Part shown: one piece after another, positions 26,601-35,553 of the stretch
Numbering within the stretch: the stretch's first letter is position 1
Layout of the letters: the number at the start of each line of letters is the position of its first letter
Assembly (NCBI RefSeq): GCF_900108095.1
Contig: NZ_FNWL01000002.1
Span: forward strand, 912,748-976,747
Source of the DNA: Natronorubrum sediminis
GTDB lineage: Archaea > Halobacteriota > Halobacteria > Halobacteriales > Natrialbaceae
DNA length: 64,000 nucleotides
Direction of reading: 5' to 3'
Made by a program: the position numbers and the translations under genes
Notes under the pieces: model-generated
What the model saw: only the letters and a program-made list of their open reading frames with translations
Databases searched by the model: none
Told to the model about the DNA's origin: nothing

Positions 26601-27191
26601 TTACTTGCCGCGACCCTTGCCGCCGTTGTTCGACGGACGGACCTTCTCGGCACCCGTGCCACGGTTGTTGAGTCCGCGGTTTGCCTTGCCCGCGTTGGTC
26701 AGGCCACGGAAGGCACGGTTCTGGTGGCTGTTGCCACAGATCCAGTTGAGGTCGTCGTCGTTTTCGATCGCCGGGTGGTTCGGATCGACGAGGATCGCTT
26801 CGAACCACTTCTGGGAGCCGTCTTCGCCAACCCAGTAGCTGTTGAGCACGCGCAGGTTGGGGTACTTTCGCGAGACGCGTTCCTCACCGATACGCTGGAT
26901 GTTCTTGCGCCGTCCGATACGGTTGACACCCTGGCGTTTCGTTCGGCGGCCGGCGGTGAAACGCTCTTTGCGAGCCGTCCCTTTCCGAACCGAGACGCGA
27001 ACCACGATGATGCCCTGTTTGGCCTTGTAACCGAGCTCTCGAGCCTTGTCGAGGCGCGTCGGTCGATCGATGCGCTCGATTGCGCCCTGATCGCGCCACT
27101 CCTGTTTTCGCTGCCACTGCAGTTCGCCGAGTTTGCCGTCGTCGGGGTCTTTCCACGCGTCCTTGATGTGGGAATAGAAGCTTTTTGCCAT
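26601..27191 (-). CDS. rpl15e: Large-subunit ribosomal protein L15e
   Basis: 196 residues, the archaeal/eukaryotic L15e. It begins KSFYSHIKDAWKDPDDGKLGELQWQRKQEWR, then has the long basic central region with GIIVVRVSVRKGTARKERF and RRTKRQGVNRIGRRKNIQRI, and the conserved YPNLRVLNSYWVGEDGSQKWFEAILVDP. The C-terminal tail is Gly/Arg/Lys-rich (RGLNNRGTGAEKVRPSNNGG). Unlike most haloarchaeal proteins it is strongly basic because it binds 23S rRNA. It is separately transcribed here. Confidence 0.97.
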   Translation of the reverse strand: MAKSFYSHIKDAWKDPDDGKLGELQWQRKQEWRDQGAIERIDRPTRLDKARELGYKAKQGIIVVRVSVRKGTARKERFTAGRRTKRQGVNRIGRRKNIQRIGEERVSRKYPNLRVLNSYWVGEDGSQKWFEAILVDPNHPAIENDDDLNWICGNSHQNRAFRGLTNAGKANRGLNNRGTGAEKVRPSNNGGKGRGK

Positions 27192-27408
27192 TGGTATTCA
27201 CCGCGGGCGTTTCCTGGTTCAATCCCGACCGGGGCCGATTCCCCGCGGATCACATCCCGACCTGTGGTGGCGTCGACCGCCGAACAGGTGCCCACTGATG
27301 CCCGCGACTCAGCGAGACTACGTGTTGGTAGCCAACTCTCGAGTATAAGGGCTTCGAACTCCGCGAACGGATTCACCGAGACTCACACCGCACGTGTCGA
27401 TAAACCGT

Positions 27409-27942
27409 TCAACGTACCAGTGGGACTCGCTTGTGCAGTCCAACTGGTGCGACGCCGTTGATCGTCGCAAACACAGCGCCCAGTACCAACCCGTAAACGA
27501 GGTGACCGAGTGCAAACACGAGCGCACTAAGCAACTCTCCAGCGACGCCCGGAACTGGCAGGAACGGAAGGGGAAACGCCGCGATACCGGCACCCTGCAT
27601 TGCGACTGGAAACAAGAGCCCCCCGGCAAAGAGACCGAGGACTGCCCCGAAGAGTAAGCCCCCGATCACGTAGTCGGTGAACGTGGTCACCTGTTCTTGC
27701 ACCATCGGCCTCGAGGCGACAGCGGCGAACAGCAGTCCAAAGACGACGCTGAGCGTCAGGTGAACGGTCCAGCCGACCGCGACTGCCACACCCGTTCCTG
27801 GAATAAGCCCACCCAGTAATTCGACCAAGTTCGCGCCGAAGTGGAGTACAAGTCCCATCGCGATTCCGGCAACCAGGCCACCAATGAACCCACCACCCCA
27901 GGTACCGATACCGTCGGTTGTGTGCATGTTATTGACACCCAT
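27409..27942 (-). CDS. Haloarchaeal polytopic membrane protein, function unknown
   Basis: 177 residues with about five hydrophobic helices, many Gly-rich (WGGGFIGGLVAGIAMGLVLHFG; YVIGGLLFGAVLGLFAGGLLF; LLSALVFALGHLVYGLVLG). I do not recognise a family with certainty; it resembles haloarchaeal Gly-rich membrane proteins of unknown function. Start: ATG at 27942 lies about 25 bases after a TTTAAT element and would give a leaderless mRNA; a second in-frame ATG at 27927 is the alternative. A 12-bp palindrome lies 62 bases upstream. Confidence 0.65.
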   Translation of the reverse strand: MGVNNMHTTDGIGTWGGGFIGGLVAGIAMGLVLHFGANLVELLGGLIPGTGVAVAVGWTVHLTLSVVFGLLFAAVASRPMVQEQVTTFTDYVIGGLLFGAVLGLFAGGLLFPVAMQGAGIAAFPLPFLPVPGVAGELLSALVFALGHLVYGLVLGAVFATINGVAPVGLHKRVPLVR

Positions 27943-27963
27943 GTTATGACGTACGCCCCCACG

Positions 27964-28260
27964 GTGGATTAAACTGATCACTCGTCGATAGTGGTTACTT
28001 ATCGGTACGCGTACCAAAGGAGTGATCTAGCGAGTACGCTCGCCGGAGACAGTGGTTGATTACTGTCGACAGTCAGAACGCGAATTCCGAAAACGGTAGT
28101 GCTCACATCGATACTGGCGGAACAGCCACCGACCACGAGTAGAACGAGTTCGAAACCGATGACGAAAACTGAACGTTCTCGGTTCCGATTTGTACAGTCT
28201 GAAACTAGTTACTGAGACAATAGTTACCAAGTCACAACAAGGGAGGCGATACGGGATACG
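27964..28260. promoter_or_regulatory. Divergent promoter region with two 12-bp palindromes
   Basis: Between the membrane-protein gene (minus) and the subtilase gene (plus). It holds perfect palindromes GGTACGCGTACC at 28004-28015 and ACTGTCGACAGT at 28062-28073, and a minus-strand TTTAAT near 27970 that fits a leaderless start at 27942. Upstream of the protease ATG a GGGAGG at about 28243 may act as a ribosome-binding site. No gene is seen in this stretch. The palindromes look like operator sites, but the proteins that would bind them are unknown. Confidence 0.4.
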
Positions 28261-29793
28261 ATGCAACCCGACGACTCAACCAATCGACGAACTCGACGTA
28301 CAGTACTCACAGGAATCGGTACCGGAGTTACCGGTAGCGTTGCACTCTCCGCCACGGGAACAGCCCTCAATCTCGGCGATGCACTGGAGGGACTCACCGC
28401 CGTCGGTGACACGCTCGTCGACGACGACCTCGATCTCGGTAGCGAGATACTCCAGGAGGTACTCGTCGTCTTCGAGTCAAACGAGAACGTTACCCGTCTC
28501 GAGGCCCTCGATGTGGAACTCTCGATCGGCTTCGACGTCCTCCCGATCGCGTACGCTGAACTACCGGGATCACTCATCGAACTCGTCGCCGAGTGGGACG
28601 AGGTCCGATACATCTCCTCGAATTACGAACTCGAGTACCACAATGACGATGCCCGGAGCGACACTGACACGGACGCGGTACAGGCGGGTGACGGACTCGA
28701 GACGGGCTATACCGGCGAGAACGTTCACGTCGCGATCATCGATTCGGGTATCGATGGTGCGCATTCGGACCTCGAGGCCAATCTCGAAGCGAACTACCGA
28801 TACATCGGAATCCCCGAGGTACAGGACGAACCGCTCTGGTGGGAAGAACTCGGGAGCCTCGATACCGATCGCAGTGGTCACGGGACGCACTGTGCCGGCA
28901 GTGTCGGCGCGACCGGTGGCAAGAGCGACGGCGAGTACGCGGGGATGGCACCGGACGCCGATCTGACGGTGTATTCGACCGGGCTGGCTGGCCTCCTGAT
29001 GGTATTCGTCGTGGCAGCGTACGACGACCTTCTCAGCCGGCAGCGCGATGGGGAACACGATATCCAGGTCATTTCGAACTCCTACGGGACGGTCGAAGAC
29101 GATCGACCATTCGTTCCCGACGATCCGACGAACGTTGCAACGTGGCACGCTCACGACGCGGGGATCCTTCCGGTGTTCTCCGCGGGCAACGACGGCCCCG
29201 ACCACGGGGCGTTGAGCCAGTTCGCGAAGGCACCACACGTCCTTGGCGTTGGGGCAACCGACGACGAGGAAGCCGTCGCGGACTTTTCTTCGCGCGGACG
29301 ACCACAAGACGGCTCGTTCGACGAAGACAACCACGACCGTGAGCTCGCATACGAAAACCTCACGCAACGCTTCGACGACGTTCCCGAAGACGAGATCGAC
29401 GGTCCGCTAGGTCTCTACCGCACCGGCGTCACCGCGAAGGGTGAGGACGTGGTGAGCACGCTCAACCCGGTGGATCCGCTAAACATCGTCGAGCCAGACG
29501 AAGACCTCTACTACGGCCCAATGTCCGGAACTAGCATGTCCTGTCCCGTCACCGCTGGCTGTGCCGCGTTAGTCTACGACGCGGCAATCGAACACGGCGA
29601 CGAGCCACCCGATCCGATGGACGTTCTCGTGACGCTCGAGGCGACCGCGGACGAACAACGACACGAGTCCTACACAGCCGAATCCGTCGGTGCAGGATAC
29701 GTCGATGCGCTCGCGGCGATAGAACACACCGAATCTGGAACGTTCGCGACATTCGACGACATCGATATCGCACCGAGTAGCGACGCCGAGTAA
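28261..29793 (+). CDS. Subtilisin-family serine protease with Tat signal
   Basis: 510 residues. The N-terminus has a twin-arginine signal (RRTRRTVLTGIGTGVTG) followed by a hydrophobic stretch and a propeptide-like region to about residue 140. The S8 catalytic triad is complete: Asp161 in AIIDSGIDG, His207 in HGTHCAGSVG, Ser425 in GTSMSCPVTAG, with the oxyanion Asn310 in FSAGNDGP. A C-terminal acidic tail replaces the longer extension of classical halolysins. It is probably exported folded through the Tat pathway and acts outside the cell. The Ser region shows no disruption, so the enzyme should be active. Confidence 0.93.
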   Translation: MQPDDSTNRRTRRTVLTGIGTGVTGSVALSATGTALNLGDALEGLTAVGDTLVDDDLDLGSEILQEVLVVFESNENVTRLEALDVELSIGFDVLPIAYAELPGSLIELVAEWDEVRYISSNYELEYHNDDARSDTDTDAVQAGDGLETGYTGENVHVAIIDSGIDGAHSDLEANLEANYRYIGIPEVQDEPLWWEELGSLDTDRSGHGTHCAGSVGATGGKSDGEYAGMAPDADLTVYSTGLAGLLMVFVVAAYDDLLSRQRDGEHDIQVISNSYGTVEDDRPFVPDDPTNVATWHAHDAGILPVFSAGNDGPDHGALSQFAKAPHVLGVGATDDEEAVADFSSRGRPQDGSFDEDNHDRELAYENLTQRFDDVPEDEIDGPLGLYRTGVTAKGEDVVSTLNPVDPLNIVEPDEDLYYGPMSGTSMSCPVTAGCAALVYDAAIEHGDEPPDPMDVLVTLEATADEQRHESYTAESVGAGYVDALAAIEHTESGTFATFDDIDIAPSSDAE

Positions 29794-30372
29794 CCGTTCT
29801 CGGCGCATCCCGATACGTTCGGAGGGGAGAATCTGGACAACCAGTTAGCTGACAATATTGCTTGTAGTGGTCGACCTCAACCCGCAGCCAGGAGGAAACT
29901 CACTGAATCCGTAGATCACTGATGGAAGTTGATAAGAAAGCAAGGAATGGCCGGTAAGAACGAAATACGCGTCGCTAACGAGAGTCAGGAAAACACGGAA
30001 ATCAAGCGGTTCGAGCCCACTATCACAGAATAGCAGCACCAACGCTGACGTCAGGAAGTCAAGCATCGTCACCAACGGGTCTAATCGGTCAGCGAAACTG
30101 AATCGACCGTAATTATCGAACGCTTCGGACGCAGGCCGTTTCAACGCATGAACTGCCACCCGGCACAGACCACATTACAAGTTTCCAATATTTATCCGGC
30201 ACAGGCACCAGGAATGATAATTTGTCGCTTTTCCCTTCTAATTATTTAATTTGTAATAAATGTCGAGGGGACAACTAAGGGAGGCACATAAGTGTACTAC
30301 TGGTATACTCTCGAGGAACTGGAATGACACCTCGACAATACATTTATGGAATGGTCCTCCAATCTCACACTC
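29794..30372. other. AT-richer gap at the left flank of the island
   Basis: Composition shifts from CTCGAG-rich, GC-rich DNA to AT-richer DNA here. A 104-codon open frame on the minus strand (30159-29845) includes a hydrophobic stretch but has no recognisable domain and may be a gene remnant. At 30238-30260 a very AT-rich block (TTCTAATTATTTAATTTG) looks like a promoter. A second element, ACATTTATGG near 30340, lies about 30 bases before the small antitoxin-like gene. Confidence 0.45.
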
Positions 30373-30495
30373 ATGCCAACGATTAAAGTCCAAGAGTGGA
30401 CGAAAAAACGTCTGGAAGAAATCAAAGACGAAGAAGACCACACGTCACTTGATTCAGTCATCAAGTCACTTCTAAAAGAGCAAGAGAACCGATGA
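30373..30495 (+). CDS. Small antitoxin-like (DUF7557/VapB-type) protein
   Basis: 40 residues (41 codons). The sequence begins MPTIKVQEWTKKRLEEIKDE and ends SVIKSLLKEQENR: a short beta-strand followed by two helices, as in small archaeal ribbon-helix-helix or DUF7557/VapB-type antitoxins. Its TGA overlaps the next gene's ATG by four bases, so it was co-translated with the PLD-domain gene. A TTTATG element about 25 bases upstream of the ATG suggests a leaderless promoter for the whole island operon. It is too short for firm classification. A regulatory role for the island is inferred. Confidence 0.6.
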   Translation: MPTIKVQEWTKKRLEEIKDEEDHTSLDSVIKSLLKEQENR

Positions 30496-30935
30496 GGGAT
30501 ATTGGAAACCGGGTTATCGATAACAATGCTGGCTTGTTAACGGATGAGAAGGAGGGCAGTGTCCAAGATGTCTTTGAACACTACCTGAAGAAGGCAATTG
30601 AGGAAGACCGTTCGAACAGTTTCCGAATGGATATTGGAACGGGATTTCTCTTTTTCTCCGGATTTGAAACGATCGCAGACTCCTTTCAAGAATTGATTGA
30701 GACGGACGCCATCAGTCAAATCGAATATCCAGACTGGGGGACTGAGGCACCCATCAGGGTTGTAATGGGGCCAGAAACCTCCAACCCAACGAAATCAATC
30801 TTGCTCTCTCTTGTCACCGATCAGGTCATTGAGTACGATGACGAAGCAATCAAAGTTCTTCGACAGTTCATCAAACGGGACTTGGTTGATTTCCGGGTTA
30901 TCACCGAACGTAAGTTCCACCCAAAACGGGTCTGA
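30492..30935 (+). pseudogene. Truncated phospholipase-D-like N-terminal domain, probably of a helicase
   Basis: 147 codons remain. The start (GNRVIDNNAGLLTDEKEGSVQDVFEHYLKKA) and the FRMDIGTGFLFFSGFETIADSFQELI block resemble the PLD-like head found on SNF2-type helicases next to Eco57I-type methyltransferases. The frame ends RKFHPKRV-stop: FHPK is the expected HxK half of the HKD motif, and the protein is cut four codons after the His. The remainder, normally the rest of the PLD domain plus a large helicase, is missing. The ATG overlaps the preceding small gene by four bases. Identity as a helicase fragment is inference from domain style and neighbour. Confidence 0.6.
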
Positions 30936-30992
30936 TTTCTGACGAAGAAATGATAGAGACACTAAGTGCTGTCCGGGGACGATTGGAAGTAG

Positions 30993-31199
30993 ACACGTAC
31001 ACAGTCCCCCCAACGAAATAGCCTGGTGGACAACCTAACGTCGATTCAAGAAGAGGATTACAGTTGGACGGCGAACCCGAACAACGAAATTCGCAACTCA
31101 CCAGAATGGCAAACAATTATTCAAATGTCCGAGAAAGGGGCGGGCAAGTCCGGAGAAAGCGAAGTGAAGGCTGTCATCGAATACCAGAACAATGACTAG
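30993..31199 (+). pseudogene. C-terminal remnant of the deleted partner gene
   Basis: A reading frame without a start codon encodes NLTSIQEEDYSWTANPNN, then EIRNSPEWQTIIQMSEKGAG and SGESEVKAVIEYQNND before TAG at 31197-31199. It overlaps the methyltransferase ATG (31192) by eight bases, exactly as expected for an upstream operon gene. Just before it, a short separate frame (ETLSAVRGRLEVDTYTVPPTK-stop at 31019) is broken by a frameshift. The simplest reading is that one gene lost its middle by deletion and left both ends. Confidence 0.5.
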
Positions 31200-34100
31200 C
31201 GAAATGAGCTATTCGAATACGCTGGACGCGACACCTACGGAAAACGTCGGCGGTGATTATGGGTATGAATACTTGGTGAGTGCGGGGTACTTCGAGGAAC
31301 CTACATCGGATACCGTCGCGTACGACTCTGATCACGATGTCAAGTACCGATTCAGTATTGAGGGCTCTGTACGGATCGCGTACTTCGAGTTCCCGATGGC
31401 AGATGTCCCCCAGGATACGCCGAAGAAAATCGCGCAGGAACTGAAGCGGAGAACCCGTCTGCAGTACTTCTGGTTCTTTGACCCGAAAACCAACCGTGTT
31501 CAAGTATTCCGTGCGTCCCGGGGGAACTTCCAGTTCATCTACAACCCCAACATCCACACCGGTACATCGGCAGGAAATAAACTCGATAAACTGGAACAGG
31601 TCTCTGGAGACATCAACGTCCTTTTCGACTACAAGGACGTTGTTGACCGCTTCTACCGAGAACTCTGGGACCACCGCTCCAACCTTGCAAGTTCTCTCAC
31701 CACTAAGAGCGGATACACGCTCAGTAAGCAAGAGGAGCTCCTTTCCGCTCAACGAATCATCGACCGCTTGATTTTCCTCTACTTCCTCGTTGAACGCGGC
31801 GTCGTTATCCCCGTGAACGATTCCAAGGAGATGGTTCCAAGGAAAACGGACCGCGTGTTCAATACGCTCGTGGACGAGCACGATGACTTCTGGACGCTCC
31901 TCCAAACCATCTTCTTCGACCGACTGAACTCCCGAAACACCAACGACGTCAAATTCACCGGTTCCTACTGGCTCTACGTCCCGTACCTAAACGGCGGGAT
32001 CTTCCAGCCGCAGGACCTCACCACTACGGACGGAACCATCGTCTTCGAGGATGAAGAACTCGTCGTAGAAGACTTTGACTGGGACGCACTAATCAGCGAA
32101 CTCAACGAGTACAACTGGCTTCTGGACGGACTAGAGGGGACAGACGAAGATGAAGCAGACACCGTCGGAAACCTCACCCCGGCCGTCTTGGGGTACATCT
32201 ACGAGAAGTTCGTCATTTCGGTGAGTAAAGTAGGCGATGACGTCCGGCTTAGTGATTTAGACGCTTCCGAGCGAAACGACCTGCTCTCCGAGGGTAACAG
32301 TGAGGTCGGTGCGTACTACACCGGTGAGGACATAACCGACTTCAAAGCCCGCCGTGCGCTGTGGGAAGGCCTACTGGAGAAGATTGACGAAGACCTCGAC
32401 GAAGGAAAAGCACCGACAGCCCTCAATCCTGACGACCTGTACCGGGCTGGTGAGAACCAAACCGAGACAGTTGAATCTAACCAGAAGGACGGCTTCGACG
32501 TCCTTTACGAGGCTTACGAAGCCTCCCCGGAAGTCTTGGAGTACCTAGATTTGAAGCTACAAGAGTTGAAAGTGTGTGATCCCGCGGTCGGGAGCGGCTC
32601 ATTTGCTCTCGCAGTAGCGAACACGCTGTTCGGGTGGCGGTCGATGTGCCGACCTAACACCGATGAGTACGTACTCCGGCGACAGATCATCGCTCAGAAC
32701 ATCTTCGGTGTAGACATCCTAGAGGGGGCAACGGAAATCTGTAAGCTACGGCTGTGGCTGTGGCTGATAAGCGCGACTCCAGTAGCAACAACCGAAGGGG
32801 CACCCGTAGACGAACGTGACGAGATCCCACCCTTGCCGGACATCACGTTCAACATCCGAACCGGAAACAGCCTGCTCGGGTTCACTGAAACCGCTACAGC
32901 AACCGGGAAACAGCACACTTTGGGTTCTTCTACGATGGAGAACCAACTACGGCAATATGGGGAAGATGTTCGTGACTATAGAGAAGCTACTGACCCCGAG
33001 AAAGAGACGAAGCGTAAGCTCGAACGTCGCCACGACGACCTGAAAGAAGATCTCGATACGTGGTACGCAGGAGCTCAGAGCGATTCGAACAACAATCGTC
33101 TCTCGATTTCTGATCACGTTGATGACGTGAGTGCAGCATGGGACAGTCTGAATGCGGCCCCACAATCCTCCACGACACTCAGCATCAAAATCCCGGACGG
33201 GATACCCGAATCCGTTGACGAATATTTGGAAAGTCAGGAGTTCACCACGTACAAATACAAGGCACGGTTGGACAGCCCGACACTCAATAAGCAGGATGTC
33301 GAGAACATCTTCGACCAACTCCGGGAGCACTTCTCAGACCCAGACGATTGGAGTGTTCTCATCGAACGGGAGTACGCCGGACAAGACTTCCGAGAAGACA
33401 AACTGGATGCGTGCCACTGGCCGCTCGAATTCCCGCTCGTGTTCATGAAAGACGGCGGGTTCGACGTCATCATCAGCAATCCACCCTACGGGGCGTCCGT
33501 GAGCCCGGAAGAGGAACCCTTGTTGAAGAACGAGGCTAACTACGAATGCCAAGGGACGAACGACTCCTGTGAGTGGTTCTACGAACGAGCACTGGACCTC
33601 GTGCATGAACAGGGAGTCATCTCTTACATCGTCAACAAGAGCATAGCCTTCTACAGTTCGTGGTCCGACATTCGGGAACGACTGCTGGAAGAAACCGAAT
33701 TCAAGCATGTCTTCGATGTCGGACTCGGGTTCGTCGGAGTGAATCTCGAAACCATTGCCATAGTCAATACTCTCGGCAGCAATGGCCGGACAAGTGTCCC
33801 AACTGTACACCGGAGTAGAGACCTTCGAAGTACGACTGCGAACCAGCCAGTCCACCTTGGGTGGGTGGACCAGGAATTTATGATGGACTCGAAAACCATC
33901 ATTTTCCGACCGATAACCGACGATCAGAACGACGTTCTGGAACGGCTGCGCTCTCACGACCGTCGTCTTGGCGACGTAATGTCTACCGAAGACACGACGA
34001 GGCAGTTGTACATCCCGGATAGCAAGAAAAAGAAGTTGGCCGATGGCGACGACCACTACATCAACAAAAACCCGTGGGTTCAGGAGTTCTACTTGGAGGA

Positions 34101-34809
34101 TATCTGGCACAAGGACCTCAGTGACTACCAGGACTCCGTTACCGAGTACGCCGTTCCTCGCGTCATGTTGAAGGTACTCCGTGGCACCCGACTCCGGGCG
34201 TGGATCGACGCAAATGGAGAGGTAGTGGGTACGGAGAAGCTCGTAAATGTGCCCCTCGCAGACAGCAGTCCGGAGGAGGTCGCATTCGTATACGCAGCAC
34301 TCAACCACCCGTGTGCCTCCTACTACCTACAGAAAGCAATTTTCTCAGAAACAACGGAGAGTGCACGGGTGATGGACGGGCAGTACTCTAAACCGATCCC
34401 GATCCCAGCGGTTCCCTCTAACATCGAAACCCCAGTAGCACATCTCGCGTGGGCACTTACGCTAGCCAAACAACTGAACCACGACTCCAACCGGGATCTT
34501 TCAGAACAAATAACAACCCTACAGACCAGTCTGAACGCAATTCTCAGCTCTCTGTACTTAGACATCCACTCAGAAACGATCAACCGTTGGTGTACTACTG
34601 TCGGAGGCGAAGGGGCAGAGACTAAACGGCTTCAGGAATTGTTTAACCAGTTCTATACTGAACAGTTCGCCAACCGGAACGGCAGTCCAGAACAGTACTG
34701 GGACGAAATCGAAACCGTAGTGGACTCAACAGCCAACGCTGTCTCGCAATGGGATACTGAACAAATATCGAATTCACACGAGAGAGAGATCATCGAGGAA
34801 GTCCTCTAA
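31192..34809 (+). CDS. Large Eco57I-type DNA adenine methyltransferase (type IIG / DISARM-like methylase)
   Basis: 1205 residues, uninterrupted. After an N-terminal alpha/beta region, residues about 180-350 have the AQRIIDRLIFLYFLVERGVV and YVPYLNGGIFQP patterns typical of large Eco57I-family proteins. SAM motif I is CDPAVGSGSFALAVA near residue 463 and catalytic motif IV is NPPY at 763-766. The segment to about 950 completes the methylase; the last 250 residues look like a target-recognition domain. The N-terminal domain shows no clear PD-ExK set, so nuclease activity is doubtful. Its length and genomic style suit a type IIG R-M enzyme or the methylase of DISARM- or BREX-like defence. It likely adds N6-methyladenine. 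Codon use is markedly less GC-biased than in the flanks. Confidence 0.9.
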   Translation: MTSEMSYSNTLDATPTENVGGDYGYEYLVSAGYFEEPTSDTVAYDSDHDVKYRFSIEGSVRIAYFEFPMADVPQDTPKKIAQELKRRTRLQYFWFFDPKTNRVQVFRASRGNFQFIYNPNIHTGTSAGNKLDKLEQVSGDINVLFDYKDVVDRFYRELWDHRSNLASSLTTKSGYTLSKQEELLSAQRIIDRLIFLYFLVERGVVIPVNDSKEMVPRKTDRVFNTLVDEHDDFWTLLQTIFFDRLNSRNTNDVKFTGSYWLYVPYLNGGIFQPQDLTTTDGTIVFEDEELVVEDFDWDALISELNEYNWLLDGLEGTDEDEADTVGNLTPAVLGYIYEKFVISVSKVGDDVRLSDLDASERNDLLSEGNSEVGAYYTGEDITDFKARRALWEGLLEKIDEDLDEGKAPTALNPDDLYRAGENQTETVESNQKDGFDVLYEAYEASPEVLEYLDLKLQELKVCDPAVGSGSFALAVANTLFGWRSMCRPNTDEYVLRRQIIAQNIFGVDILEGATEICKLRLWLWLISATPVATTEGAPVDERDEIPPLPDITFNIRTGNSLLGFTETATATGKQHTLGSSTMENQLRQYGEDVRDYREATDPEKETKRKLERRHDDLKEDLDTWYAGAQSDSNNNRLSISDHVDDVSAAWDSLNAAPQSSTTLSIKIPDGIPESVDEYLESQEFTTYKYKARLDSPTLNKQDVENIFDQLREHFSDPDDWSVLIEREYAGQDFREDKLDACHWPLEFPLVFMKDGGFDVIISNPPYGASVSPEEEPLLKNEANYECQGTNDSCEWFYERALDLVHEQGVISYIVNKSIAFYSSWSDIRERLLEETEFKHVFDVGLGFVGVNLETIAIVNTLGSNGRTSVPTVHRSRDLRSTTANQPVHLGWVDQEFMMDSKTIIFRPITDDQNDVLERLRSHDRRLGDVMSTEDTTRQLYIPDSKKKKLADGDDHYINKNPWVQEFYLEDIWHKDLSDYQDSVTEYAVPRVMLKVLRGTRLRAWIDANGEVVGTEKLVNVPLADSSPEEVAFVYAALNHPCASYYLQKAIFSETTESARVMDGQYSKPIPIPAVPSNIETPVAHLAWALTLAKQLNHDSNRDLSEQITTLQTSLNAILSSLYLDIHSETINRWCTTVGGEGAETKRLQELFNQFYTEQFANRNGSPEQYWDEIETVVDSTANAVSQWDTEQISNSHEREIIEEVL

Positions 34810-34814
34810 AGTCC

Positions 34815-35435
34815 TCAGCGGAGATTAATGACGTCTCGAGGGTCACTACTACTTTCGCGGTTGATCTTCCGGAACCACGTGCTAAACTCATCCCAATCCA
34901 TCCCGTTCTCTGATTCTGGAATTGGCTGTGTATCGATGGGTTCAGCATGGTAATCATCGAAATCAGCGCTGAGGTCAATGTCGTTGACTTGTATGACGTG
35001 AGCTCCCTTATCTTTCGCAATGTAGTAGTAAACTTTCTCCTCCTCGTCGGTTCCTGGGGGAATTCGGATATAGGGCTGGGGGATACAATCGTCCGGTACA
35101 CCGTCTTCTGATTCAGCCTCTCTTACCGAGTAGTTCACGAGAAAGAGCACGCCGTCAAGTGCTTTTGTCAGCTGCCACAGCGACACGAACTTTCGTCCGT
35201 TTTTGTGCCAATAATTGTTCGGGTGGCTTGCATGAATGTCGAGTCGGTCCCTCCATTTGTATGGTGGATCAGAAAACGGTCCGCCGAGTTTCAGAAATTC
35301 AAATAGTACCCAGCCCATTTCTGGATGGTGCAGCAGGCGTTCCACGTTAACACCGAAGGTAGGATCATTGCCTAATGCCTCTTTCACGAAGAGGACTTCC
35401 GTCGCATCTTCCTTAGCCAGTTTCTTACTAGACAT
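34815..35435 (-). CDS. Unknown protein convergent with the DNA methyltransferase
   Basis: 206 residues, soluble. I do not recognise the family. Visible blocks are FGVNVERLLHHPEMGWVLFEFLK near residue 27, HPNNYWHKNGRKFVSLWQLTKALDGVLFLVNYS near residue 70-103, and KVYYYIAKDKGAHVIQVNDIDLSADFDDYHAEPI near residue 135-170. The alternating core strands and helices, with acidic and Lys residues near LVNYS and YYIAKDKG, leave a nuclease-like fold possible but not demonstrated. It ends five bases from the methyltransferase gene and shares its AT-richer composition, so it probably came in with the island. Confidence 0.7.
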   Translation of the reverse strand: MSSKKLAKEDATEVLFVKEALGNDPTFGVNVERLLHHPEMGWVLFEFLKLGGPFSDPPYKWRDRLDIHASHPNNYWHKNGRKFVSLWQLTKALDGVLFLVNYSVREAESEDGVPDDCIPQPYIRIPPGTDEEEKVYYYIAKDKGAHVIQVNDIDLSADFDDYHAEPIDTQPIPESENGMDWDEFSTWFRKINRESSSDPRDVINLR

Positions 35436-35553
35436 TTAATGATCGATTCAAATGAAACAATATAATACCAAAGGTTGGAGAGGTAAATTGAATACCCCCT
35501 GTCATAGAACGAGTCGCATAACTCCGTTCACCTTTGGACACCAGCCGTAAGAT

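Noticed and set aside
29845-30159. 104-codon minus-strand frame after the subtilase, considered as a transposase remnant
   Set aside because: No transposase motif, no terminal repeats and no target duplication could be seen; left as unexplained AT-richer DNA.
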